Both the position numbers and the translations under genes were made by a program. Of a stretch of DNA of 64,000 bases, positions 38,617-47,227 are shown one piece after another (the stretch's first letter is position 1; every line of letters begins with the position of its first letter). The stretch is taken from contig CBDCFT010000027.1 in assembly GCA_965216365.1 (NCBI GenBank), forward strand, positions 1-64,000, read 5' to 3'. The DNA comes from CBDCFT01 sp965216365. Its GTDB lineage: Bacteria > Pseudomonadota > Gammaproteobacteria > Arenicellales > CBDCFT01. Below the pieces are notes generated by a model. That model saw only the letters and a program-made list of their open reading frames with translations, ran no database searches and had not been told where the DNA came from.

Positions 38617-39429
38617 ATGTCCATTCATAGTGTCAATGTCCACGAATTGTTGTTGAGTGCCCCGCTCGAGCTACCACTACGCTTGCGATTGGCGCAGGGT
38701 CGTTTCGGTGCTAAACGGTCAAATACACCATCGGGACGCGCACATGACAGTGTAGATTTGCATGCACCGATTGGCAGTAATGTCTACCCAGTCATTAGTG
38801 GACGCGTCGTTGATGCCCGAGACGAAGACGATGGCCGCGAACGTGGCAACGGGATTATTACAGTGTTCCATCACTTACCAGGTGGGCCAGGTTATTTGTC
38901 ACGCTATAACCATTTACAACGCATAGACGTTTCGGTGGGCGAGTTTGTGGAGATTGGTGATCAACTCGGCACCGTCGGGGTCCCAGAAAGTGTCGATTGG
39001 GAGCCTCATCTTCACCTGACCCTTCGTCATGTGGTGAGTAATGATCTCGGTGGGTTATCTACAGATGCGCTACGCCGGGAGTTACGTCGTGATAGCCGTA
39101 GTATGCCGGTAGACCCGACACGCGCTCTGTATCGCTGGGAACTGGAAGAGTACGACAACAATCCGGATACCGATCTTCACTTCACACCAAGACGCAAGAC
39201 ACGGCAAATCAGTGAAATTATTCGCCAACATATCCGGTACTTTCGGGTACGCTTGGATGATTTGGACGGGGATTTCTTAGTTCCCCACTACCAGCCGAGT
39301 GCGGATGAAACGAGCATGGTAGAAACGCTTCGGCAAGCACACATGCATGCTCGTGAAGTGGTTATTGGATGGCGCGATTCACCCTTTTGGGAAAACAAAC
39401 AACTGATCGCGCAAACTTCAGTGTTTTGA
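38617..39429 (+). CDS. M23/LytM-family metallopeptidase
   Basis: 270 residues. The zinc site is complete: His43 and Asp47 in HDSVD, His99 in RYNHLQ, and HLH at 131-133. The lysostaphin-like fold glycine-rich loops (GSNVYPVISGRVV, VEIGDQLGTVG) are present. The protein has no signal peptide or membrane segment, unusual for a cell-wall endopeptidase. The C-terminal 100 residues are unassigned. GAGG before the ATG supports the start. It is downstream of the PAN-repeat protein and may be co-transcribed. Confidence 0.85.
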   Translation: MSIHSVNVHELLLSAPLELPLRLRLAQGRFGAKRSNTPSGRAHDSVDLHAPIGSNVYPVISGRVVDARDEDDGRERGNGIITVFHHLPGGPGYLSRYNHLQRIDVSVGEFVEIGDQLGTVGVPESVDWEPHLHLTLRHVVSNDLGGLSTDALRRELRRDSRSMPVDPTRALYRWELEEYDNNPDTDLHFTPRRKTRQISEIIRQHIRYFRVRLDDLDGDFLVPHYQPSADETSMVETLRQAHMHAREVVIGWRDSPFWENKQLIAQTSVF

Positions 39430-39589
39430 GCACAGTAAAAAACGATAAACAATAAGCTTACAACAAGTGGGTGACTGCCAAATTCGACTACATGAGCATC
39501 TACCCTCGCTCTCAATTTGTGGGGTAACGTTCCAGACGCTTCAATTCTAATTTGGTCAAGATCCGGCCATTTACGAGCCGTCTGCTAAC

Positions 39590-39793
39590 TCACCCAATAA
39601 GTCGGTTAGGCACCCAATAACGGACTCTCTTGACCGCACTTTGCGCTAAACTTACAAAACAAAGTGACTCTACGACCTTTCTTGAAGCGCCAACCGTAGG
39701 CCAAGACCGCAATAAATTTCTCCAACCACTTTCCCTTCCCAACCGAACCGCGCGTTCACGTACTTCGGGAGAATGTAAAGCTTTTGTCTGCAT
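39590..39793 (-). pseudogene. IS3-family OrfA N-terminal remnant
   Basis: The frame opens MQTKALHSPEVRERAVRLGRES, the characteristic start of IS3-group OrfA helix-turn-helix proteins, then loses similarity at about residue 25. No OrfB or inverted repeats are seen. A dead fragment. Confidence 0.6.
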
Positions 39794-40532
39794 TGGTTAA
39801 CCCTCTCAAAAGGTTTAACCTCCGACAACCCCGGGGGCGAATCACCCGTAAATGTTTAACAACTGTTAATTATGGTGGCGGATTCACGACCGAAAGCAAA
39901 CACCACTGATCAATGGATGCCAACTGTAATGCATGAGAGGAACGTGTTGATCGTTGTTCACAATCTCATTTGGTGAAAAAGATCCCATACTTGAGTTTTG
40001 GGGTAAGGGGAGAGAAAAAGTACGGGATCAATGTACTTGGGATGTTTTGCTTTTGTTATTGGATTAATGACTCCACTACCCTCGGAGTCGAGATCAACAT
40101 TACATTAGATTCCCGTAATTAGGGTGTAAAGAAATGTAATTTGTTGGACGCGCTCTGCTGCGAACCGGTGGTCGGTACGAGACACGGACAACAATCATTC
40201 GATAAAACATCCGATTGGTTCATAGCTCACCCTGTTAAACATTGTTTCGTATCGTCAGATCTCGCGCTCTAGTTGGATCGTCTTTGTTGATTTTTCAAAT
40301 GCTATGACTGATCTAGGTAGCTCTACCTATGCACCCGTACCTAAGCAATCGAACGAATATTTTTTGTTCGCGTCATCAGGCCTAATACCCTTAAAGCGAT
40401 AACTGTCGCTTGAACAAACACACTTGGGGTGTGTTGTTTGGGGGGAAACGGAGTGCGCGGGCCTACTAGGGGTCTTGGGGTGCGGGCCCGCGCAGACCGT
40501 GTAGTTATGTCGCAAGACATTACGGTGAACCT
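39794..40532. other. Non-coding accessory DNA with a GC-rich hairpin
   Basis: No credible gene in about 740 bases. The single notable structure is a 10-bp perfect stem TGCGCGGGCC / GGCCCGCGCA at 40454-40463 and 40485-40494 with a 21-base loop. It stands out in AT-rich surroundings. There is no T-run, so it is not a standard terminator. Confidence 0.45.
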
Positions 40533-40991
40533 TTATTTAGATTGATTGGGAGTGTTTTTACAATGTTCAACAAACAAAATATAGATAATCGCAACACTGA
40601 TACCGAACGAACTCGAAATGTGCGGTCTTGCAGGGACCAAGCCCCCTCGGATGATGTCCGATTCGACGATCGACAATTCAGCGCCTATGTCCTGCAACAA
40701 GTGAACGAGAAACGTGCGCAGTTGGTCACCCAAGTTGGGGGGCAAGACCTCGGTATTTTGGCGGAACACGACACGTGGCTCGGCATGGAACTGTTGCGCC
40801 GATTCGGCCAGCGCCAGGGGCGGGGTATCGAAACCGTGTTTAAGATCAAAAGACAATTCTACAAATTTGCCGCCACTACCGTGCCCGTAAACTTTGGTGA
40901 TTGTCTCATCTTTCCATTGGAGTCGGCCTAACCTTTCAGTTCGGGTTGCTACCCAAAACGCCGAACGTCTGAACTCAAACTTTTTTGACAA
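40533..40991 (-). CDS. Unrecognised open reading frame; strand uncertain
   Basis: 152-residue minus-strand frame starting MSKKFEFRRSAFWVATRTER. An overlapping plus-strand frame (40542-40931) is nearly as long and begins near MFNKQNIDNRNTD. I recognise neither. Given the neighbouring IS3 and integrase debris, this may be a transposon remnant in which both frames stay open by chance. Low confidence that it encodes protein. Confidence 0.25.
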   Translation of the reverse strand: MSKKFEFRRSAFWVATRTERLGRLQWKDETITKVYGHGSGGKFVELSFDLKHGFDTPPLALAESAQQFHAEPRVVFRQNTEVLPPNLGDQLRTFLVHLLQDIGAELSIVESDIIRGGLVPARPHISSSFGISVAIIYILFVEHCKNTPNQSK

Positions 40992-41131
40992 GAAAGTGTC
41001 ATCACCTCTGTGACAAGCGCTATTCGTTTAACTGTCTCCGCAATATTCTTCTTTTCACTGCGAAAAATAATGTTGAACACTATGACATTGCACAATGGTA
41101 CTCCTTTTATATGTCGTAAGGAGTCACTGTC

Positions 41132-41410
41132 ATGTATCTACTCACACACCAAAAAGCGAAGCATATCCCCTGGAATAAGGGCAAACTCACCGGGCAAAAG
41201 CCGCCACTGAAATTGAAGGAAATCTGGGCGATTCGGATTCAGCTGCGGTCAGCGAATCGGATCCGCGATTTAGCTATGTTTAACCTCGCTATCGACAGTA
41301 AATTACGCGCCTGTGACCTGGTCAAGCTTCGAGTCAATGATGTCTCCAACGGTAACCGGATCATGCACCGAACCATGGTGATGCAAGTCGCCCGAATCGG
41401 TCTGCTTTAG
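41132..41410 (+). pseudogene. Truncated tyrosine-recombinase-type integrase
   Basis: 92 residues with KGKLTGQKPPLKLKEIWAIR, DLAMFNLAIDSKLRACDLVK and LRVNDVSNGNRI, typical of the first half of the catalytic domain of short phage-type integrases. The segment around RACDLVKLRV matches the region of the first catalytic Arg. The HxxR, second Arg and Tyr region is missing; similarity is lost after VMQ. AAGGAG precedes the ATG. This is the only integrase trace between the att-like repeats and a plausible relic of the enzyme that installed the island. Confidence 0.75.
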
Positions 41411-41544
41411 CATACAAACTGACATTGCTGAAAACAATCTAATGCCTGGAGGGTGTAACAAATAACTTTTCGAGCGTAGGGGTTCTCGAGGTTAATCAGT
41501 AGTCAGTCGATAGCGGTGAGGTGTCAACTTGTTTGTCATAGTAA

Positions 41545-43077
41545 TCAGATTCCACTCTTTATAATCTCCGATTTCCGCTTGGCAACAAATACATCCAACT
41601 CCTCAGCGATTGTCGGATCCATGACTGGTTCTTGGTAGTCCAACAGCATTTGTTTCCAGATTTTATTGGCGCGATGTGTCGCGTCTTCACTACCGGCTTC
41701 TGACCAGGATTCATAATTCTGCCAGTTGGATAACAGGGGTTCATAAAAAGCATTTTCGTAACGGGCCAGGGTATGTTGCGTTCCAAAAAAATGACCGCCC
41801 GGTCCTGCCTCTTCGATCGCGTCAAGACCGAAAGCATCGTTGTCAACCGCCGGTGGGTTAAGAAATGCGCTCATCATTTGAAGCATCTCGGTATCCAGAA
41901 TGAATTTTTCGAATGAAGCGGTGAGTCCACCTTCCAACCATCCCGTGCAATGATTAATCAAATGTGCATGACCTAACATAGCTGGCCACAATGACATTTG
42001 CGATTCGTAGGCGGCCTGGGCGTCTACCGTATTTGATGCCGTCACATTACTGGTACGAAACGGTATTTGATAACGTCGAGCCAATTGGCAACCCACCAAC
42101 ACTGATTGCGCGTACTCCGGCGTTCCGAATGCGGGTGATCCGGTTTTCATATCAACATTCGATGTAAATCCTCCATAGATGACCGGTGCACCAGAACGTA
42201 CACACTGTGCAATCAATATCATCGCTAGCGCCTCAGCGTTCTGTTGCACGCTGGCACCCGCTACGGTCACAGGTGCCATAGCACCCGACAATGTGAAAGG
42301 CGTGGCAGCAAAGGGTTGCCCCGCGGCTGCGAACGTGGTCAGACCTTCGGACATTGGACCATCCAGACGTAAAGGCGAATTAGAATTAATTACGGTGATA
42401 ACTGCAGGGCGCTTTAACAAATCATCACGTGTCTGGCGTAACGCTATCGCCGCCATATCTATCGCATCATTGGCGCGAAACGCCCCCAGACCATAACCTG
42501 ACCATGGTTTGTCGGTCAGTTGAAGAAACGCCCGGTACATATCCAGATGCCTTGTTTCCGCCGGCAAATTCGTCGGTTCAACAGAACCGCCGCCGCCAAC
42601 GTGGATAGCGTTCAGCGTCTGCTCGAGTCGGCAGAAATTGCACATGTCCTCAAAATTCGCTTGACGTCGACCACGGTCAATGTCCGTCGAAAACGCCGGT
42701 CCACCTACGGAACAAAACACAATGCGATTACCGCCGACAGTGACCGAACGTTTTTGGTTACGTGCTTGTAGTTCGAATTCCGATGGTGCCAGGGCAATTT
42801 TTTCTTCCATCATGTCTTTCGGGATTCGTACACGCTCACCGTCCACTATCGCACCTTCTACTTGCAGTAATTTTCTGGTCGGGGCATGCAACACTTCGAG
42901 TCCTAAGTTTTCCAGCACCTGCAAGGACGCTTGGTGAATCGACTCGATTTGATCTGCACTGAGGATTTCAAATAGCCGATATGGATTACACACCTCCTGC
43001 CAGGGAGTTTGGTGTATGAAACTGTCACCACGCCCTTTGTGAGAATTATCACGTCTGCGCGAACGTCGCTTAGCCAT
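41545..43077 (-). CDS. MttB-family (non-pyrrolysine) corrinoid methyltransferase-like protein, intact
   Basis: 510 residues, complete. N-terminal Arg-rich MAKRRSRRR, then GGPAFSTDIDRGRRQANFED, HVGGGGSVEPTNLPAETRH and NHCTGWLEGGLTASFEKF, matching the same positions in the frameshifted paralogue at 13562-15119. No amber codon, so not a pyrrolysine enzyme. Family members move methyl groups from quaternary or tertiary amines; here the acceptor is unknown. It follows a TMADH-like flavoprotein gene by 6 bases, so the two probably act on one N-methylated substrate or on substrate and product. Confidence 0.88.
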   Translation of the reverse strand: MAKRRSRRRDNSHKGRGDSFIHQTPWQEVCNPYRLFEILSADQIESIHQASLQVLENLGLEVLHAPTRKLLQVEGAIVDGERVRIPKDMMEEKIALAPSEFELQARNQKRSVTVGGNRIVFCSVGGPAFSTDIDRGRRQANFEDMCNFCRLEQTLNAIHVGGGGSVEPTNLPAETRHLDMYRAFLQLTDKPWSGYGLGAFRANDAIDMAAIALRQTRDDLLKRPAVITVINSNSPLRLDGPMSEGLTTFAAAGQPFAATPFTLSGAMAPVTVAGASVQQNAEALAMILIAQCVRSGAPVIYGGFTSNVDMKTGSPAFGTPEYAQSVLVGCQLARRYQIPFRTSNVTASNTVDAQAAYESQMSLWPAMLGHAHLINHCTGWLEGGLTASFEKFILDTEMLQMMSAFLNPPAVDNDAFGLDAIEEAGPGGHFFGTQHTLARYENAFYEPLLSNWQNYESWSEAGSEDATHRANKIWKQMLLDYQEPVMDPTIAEELDVFVAKRKSEIIKSGI

Positions 43078-43083
43078 GTTTAG

Positions 43084-45108
43084 TTAATTGACGACTCTCT
43101 CGCGACGAACTAGTGATTCTTTGGAATCGAACTCGCGTGCGAATTTATGACCTGAATACACCGCGTGCACGATGGCTCCGGGTACCTCGCAATCACCAAT
43201 CCTTGAAATTGTGGATAGCCCGCGCTCAGTCAGTTCATTATATAAAGTGTCGTTTGCATTGCGCATTGTTACCAATATCATCGAGCGACAGGGATAGCAT
43301 TGATTTTTTGAGGTAGCCAGACAGCATAGTGTCGCTGATTCACCGTTAAATAAATCTAACTTGTGTTGAGTGATCAACTTGACCCCCAGACTCATTAATC
43401 TCGTCTGGATAAAATGCTGCTCGTCCGTCATAACCGTCCAACTGGAAACGATGCTATGCGGCGTTACTAGCGTTACGTCGCACCCATTAGTCGCTAACAA
43501 CTCAGCGATTACCCCACCCATATAATAATGGTCGTCGTCATAAACGAGTACGCTACCGGTAGGCCAGTCCCCCTTAAATATGTCATCCGGTGTAAATATA
43601 TTCGCTAGTTCGTATCCGCTAATGCCATGCCGTGTGTGTCCCCCTAAACCGTCACGTCGCCACGTCGCTCCGGTGGCAATAACGACATAATCCGCAGCGA
43701 ATTCCATCACATCATCCGCCGTTAACCGACTATTCAAGTAGATGTCGACGTTGGCAAGATCATTTAGCCGTCCAATTCGCCAATCACGCACCCGGGTCCA
43801 GGTTGCCAGTCCGGGCAAACGAGACTCGTGATTTATCCGGCCGCCCAATTGATCACGATCTTCCGCCAACGTTACTTTATAGCCACGTTGTCCAAGGGCG
43901 CGTGCAGCTTCCGATCCAGCCGGTCCTCCACCGACGATCAATACTGATTTATCGCTTGCTGAGCGAACGATGTTCTCAGGATGCCAATCACGGCGCCACT
44001 CTTCACCCATGGTCGGATTTTGTGTGCAACGAATTGGTACCCCTTCGTTATTACCCGAGCGACAAATGTTGCAACCAATACACTCGCGAATTTCATCCAT
44101 GCGTCCTTGCTCTATCTTACGGGGCATAAACGGATCGGCAATTGATGGCCTTGCCGCGCCGATAAAATCTAGCACTCCTCTTCGAATTAAAGACACCATG
44201 CGATCCGGTGAAGTATAGCGGCCGACACCCACTACTGGTTTAGAAGTCAAGGTTTTCACAAACGAGATGTAGTCTTCCTGAAAACCCTCGTCCGAAAAAC
44301 GCGCGCTTTTCGAATCGTTTGCAACATCGCTGATATTTACATCCCAAAGATCGGGCAGTTCGGCGAGCATGGCGATGATGTCCCGCCCTTCCCCTTCGCT
44401 GGTTATGCCATCCTCTCCCATTAACTCATCGACGGCCAAACGCACAGCGACGGCGCAGGTGTCTCCGACCGCGTCTTTGGTTTCTTCAATCATTTCGCGC
44501 AATAAACGCGCACGATTTTCAAGACTACCACCGTATTCGTCACAACGCCGATTACTACGGCGTGAAATGAATTGCATAGGCAAGTAATCGTGGCCCGCAT
44601 ACACATATACAATATCGAAACCAGCTTTTTTCGCGCGCACAGCAGCATCTACTTGCCATTGCCGTAAGTCGCGTATATCGCGCCTATCCATCGCACGTGC
44701 TTGTCGGGGATGAGCGTGAAACGGCGTCGCAACGGACGGACTCATAGGAGTATCACGTGACGAACGATTGTTGACATGCATACCGCCATGCCATAGCTCG
44801 ACGCCGGCCAACGCACCGTGCTCATGCACGGCTTCCGTTGTTAGTGATTGGTTGCGAATATCATCATCGTCCCATAACGTGCAAAACGCGTACGGACCAT
44901 CGTCGGAAGAAGGATGAATAGAACAATATTCCGTGCACACAACAGCCCATCCACCTTCAGCTTTAACTTTACGCATGGCGGCCACGGTTTTCGGCATTGC
45001 GTATCCCATTCCCGTGCAGTGTGGGACTTGGTAGAAACGATTGCGTGCGGTGACCGGACCAATCTGAACCGTTTCAAATAAAATGTCATAGTCAGTATTT
45101 CGCGACAT
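43084..45108 (-). CDS. Trimethylamine-dehydrogenase-like iron-sulfur flavoprotein
   Basis: 674 residues from the ATG at 45108 (MSRNTDYDILFE aligns with the TMADH N-terminus; a GTG at 45135 would add 9). Old-yellow-enzyme barrel with the 6-S-cysteinyl-FMN cysteine (NRFYQVPHCTG), TEYCS matching Tyr60 of Methylophilus TMADH, YVYAGHDYLP for the catalytic Tyr/His, a 4Fe-4S motif CIGCNIC plus a later Cys, and ADP/NAD-like domains (VLIVGGGPAGSEAAR). Of the aromatic bowl that holds trimethylamine, the two Trp positions appear to be Asn/Asp-type residues. It therefore probably oxidises a different N-methylated amine. Confidence 0.87.
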   Translation of the reverse strand: MSRNTDYDILFETVQIGPVTARNRFYQVPHCTGMGYAMPKTVAAMRKVKAEGGWAVVCTEYCSIHPSSDDGPYAFCTLWDDDDIRNQSLTTEAVHEHGALAGVELWHGGMHVNNRSSRDTPMSPSVATPFHAHPRQARAMDRRDIRDLRQWQVDAAVRAKKAGFDIVYVYAGHDYLPMQFISRRSNRRCDEYGGSLENRARLLREMIEETKDAVGDTCAVAVRLAVDELMGEDGITSEGEGRDIIAMLAELPDLWDVNISDVANDSKSARFSDEGFQEDYISFVKTLTSKPVVGVGRYTSPDRMVSLIRRGVLDFIGAARPSIADPFMPRKIEQGRMDEIRECIGCNICRSGNNEGVPIRCTQNPTMGEEWRRDWHPENIVRSASDKSVLIVGGGPAGSEAARALGQRGYKVTLAEDRDQLGGRINHESRLPGLATWTRVRDWRIGRLNDLANVDIYLNSRLTADDVMEFAADYVVIATGATWRRDGLGGHTRHGISGYELANIFTPDDIFKGDWPTGSVLVYDDDHYYMGGVIAELLATNGCDVTLVTPHSIVSSWTVMTDEQHFIQTRLMSLGVKLITQHKLDLFNGESATLCCLATSKNQCYPCRSMILVTMRNANDTLYNELTERGLSTISRIGDCEVPGAIVHAVYSGHKFAREFDSKESLVRRERVVN

Positions 45109-45135
45109 GTTTGGAACACGTTGAATGTCGAACAC

Positions 45136-45193
45136 TATTGAATGATCGTACAGTAGAGATCAAGCTTAGCATTTGTTATACTGTTGCTCAATA
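45136..45193. promoter_or_regulatory. Divergent promoter region with BetI-like half-sites
   Basis: TATTGA at 45136-45141 and its complement TCAATA at 45188-45193 face each other across the intergenic region between the TMADH-like and TetR genes. BetI operators contain TATTGA and TCAATA half-sites but only a few bases apart. Here they are 46 bases apart, so this is suggestive only. Confidence 0.3.
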
Positions 45194-45220
45194 CGATGCT
45201 GAACCTCCGTAATCTCAAGA

Positions 45221-45832
45221 ATGCCAACCAAGACAGTCTCTTACTGTAGAAAGACACCGGCAGATCGCCGTCACGATTTAATTCTTGCAGGCATTGCATG
45301 TTTGAGCAAAGGTGGGATGTCCGCATTTACAATAGACAAAATTAGTAAGCAAGCAAATGTGTCCCGAGGCTTGATAAATCACCACTTCAGAACAAAAGAC
45401 GAATTATTGGTTTGTATATATGCGGACATGACCGAATATCTGGTAAAAAAGCAGCCAGATACGTTTCCTCAACAGCAATTGGAAATGTTGATTGAGGAAA
45501 ATTTTGATGAAAAAACACTTAAGAAATCATATTTACGCGCATGGCTGGCGATATGGGGTGAAATCGCCACTAATCCGGCCTTGAGGTCATTGCACGAAAG
45601 ACGTTACAAAAAATACAAGAGCCGATTAACCGCCGCGATTCGAGGGATAGCTAAATCGAGAGATGTCCGGATCAACGCCAGTGATATAGCAAGGCAACTC
45701 ATTGCGCTTATTGATGGACTATGGTTAGCATATTGTTTGCACGCAGACAGCTTTTCTTTGAAGGTTGCAAAAAATAATTGTTATCAGTTCCTTAATGATA
45801 ATTTGGGTGAAATAGAGTTTGGCAACAAATAG
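45221..45832 (+). CDS. TetR-family regulator, BetI-like
   Basis: 203 residues. N-terminal TetR helix-turn-helix: RRHDLILAGIACLSKGGMSA, then TIDKISKQANVSRGLINHHF with the expected turn, followed by the RTKDELL junction. The C-terminal helical domain resembles BetI (YLRAWLAIWGEIATNPALR, LIDGLWLAYCL). It is divergent from the TMADH-like/MttB genes and is likely their repressor, relieved by the amine substrate or its product. Intact, no membrane segment. Confidence 0.85.
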   Translation: MPTKTVSYCRKTPADRRHDLILAGIACLSKGGMSAFTIDKISKQANVSRGLINHHFRTKDELLVCIYADMTEYLVKKQPDTFPQQQLEMLIEENFDEKTLKKSYLRAWLAIWGEIATNPALRSLHERRYKKYKSRLTAAIRGIAKSRDVRINASDIARQLIALIDGLWLAYCLHADSFSLKVAKNNCYQFLNDNLGEIEFGNK

Positions 45833-46180
45833 GCAGAACACATCTTCAAGTCCAGTTAACCACAACGGATATCAGCGAGTGAGAATGTCGGTTTTTCGAG
45901 TTGACATCCAATTCCGCATGAACAAAATTTGCGTGATAAGTTGTTAGGCAACCTTATTCCAAACTCCAACTGATGGAAAACTCTGGATCAAACGTCTTGG
46001 AATATTAGTAGTTCTTCAAAAATAGTTGACCCCAACATTGACCGCTGAACTTCTCAGTGCGGCCAAGTACATACCTTTGTTGACCAAGAAAATACGTCTC
46101 TAAAGCGCCCGAAGCGGTCATGGGCAGAAAAGATACCATGGATTTTGTTTGCCGGTTGAAATGCCTTAGAAACTCTAGTC
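45833..46180. other. Intergenic region with no recognised feature
   Basis: About 350 bases between the convergent TetR and LysR genes. No frame, repeat or clear terminator was seen. Confidence 0.4.
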
Positions 46181-47083
46181 TTACCCGACTTCGTTGAGAA
46201 CAAATTCACAGAATAGTTTTACATTTCGATTTTCAGACTTTTTCTCCGGATGTACCAAATAATATGCAAATGGTGACGGAATACTGACGTCAAAGGGTTT
46301 CACTATTCTGCCCAACTTCAAATCATTTTCAATTAGTGCCATCCGACCAAGGGCAATCCCTTGGCAGTTTTCTACCGCTATAACCAGCGAATTACTATCA
46401 TTCATAATGTCTCCCGATTTAGGATCAACTTCCGTCACTCCGACGGTTTCAAGCCAGGATGTCCAATCGTCATGATTGTCCTCATGCAGAAGTTTATGGT
46501 GTTTTAAGTCTTTAGCCGTTTTAAGTGGACGATCACCTTTCAATAATGAAGGATGGCAGATAGGATATAGGTCCAGATTCAAATTTAGCCTGGTGACAGT
46601 ACCTGACCAATTCCCATCACCAGCCCTGATCGCAACGTCAACACTATCTGTAGTGAAGTTCGTTAATTCGAGTGAATGGTGAATCCGTAACTGGATGCCT
46701 GAATATTCGTGCCAAAAATGATCGAGCCGTTGCACTAGCCACTTGCTGGCAAAGCTCGGTGTAACACTAATGGTTAGTACATTAGCTTGAGTCTCAGTTC
46801 TAATTTCAACAACCGTATCATAGAGAATACCTAAGCTCTCTCCTGCTGCTGATAACAGCTTCTCACCTGCTGAAGTCAGCGATATGGTTTTGCCATAACG
46901 ATTGAACAAACTAATCTCGAGTTGCTCTTCAAGTTTTTTGACTTGATGACTGATGGCCGTTTGCGACACGTTGAGCTCATGAGCCGCTGCAGTGAAACTC
47001 ATATGCCTGGCCGCAGCCTCAAATCCCCTCAAACAGGATAGATTTGGAAGGGTTTGATAACTTTTTTTATTACTTATGCTCAT
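46181..47083 (-). CDS. LysR-type transcriptional regulator, GcvA-like
   Basis: 300 residues from the ATG at 47083; a TTG at 47095 is an alternative. N-terminal helix-turn-helix LRGFEAAARHMSFTAAAHEL followed by NVSQTAISHQVKKLEEQL. The effector domain has LTISVTPSFASKWLVQRL and ALGRMAL-type segments, as in the GcvA group. It is divergent from an SDR gene; a perfect 9-bp inverted repeat lies between them. Likely activator/repressor of that gene and of itself. Confidence 0.9.
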   Translation of the reverse strand: MSISNKKSYQTLPNLSCLRGFEAAARHMSFTAAAHELNVSQTAISHQVKKLEEQLEISLFNRYGKTISLTSAGEKLLSAAGESLGILYDTVVEIRTETQANVLTISVTPSFASKWLVQRLDHFWHEYSGIQLRIHHSLELTNFTTDSVDVAIRAGDGNWSGTVTRLNLNLDLYPICHPSLLKGDRPLKTAKDLKHHKLLHEDNHDDWTSWLETVGVTEVDPKSGDIMNDSNSLVIAVENCQGIALGRMALIENDLKLGRIVKPFDVSIPSPFAYYLVHPEKKSENRNVKLFCEFVLNEVG

Positions 47084-47118
47084 AAGAGGATGCAATTATA
47101 TCGTTTTGAATACCTCAT

Positions 47119-47146
47119 TAAAGCCATTAAACTGAAGATGGCTTTA
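47119..47146. promoter_or_regulatory. Perfect inverted repeat, candidate LysR operator
   Basis: TAAAGCCAT-N10-ATGGCTTTA: 9-bp arms with no mismatch and a 10-base spacer. It sits about 35 bases from the LysR ATG and 80 bases from the SDR ATG. Size and place are those of LysR-type recognition sites. Confidence 0.65.
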
Positions 47147-47227
47147 TTTCTCTATATGAGCAAATTAAATAAGATATTGTAGCCCATGGGTTTCGCAATC
47201 CCGATACAAACAACGAGGAGATAAAAC

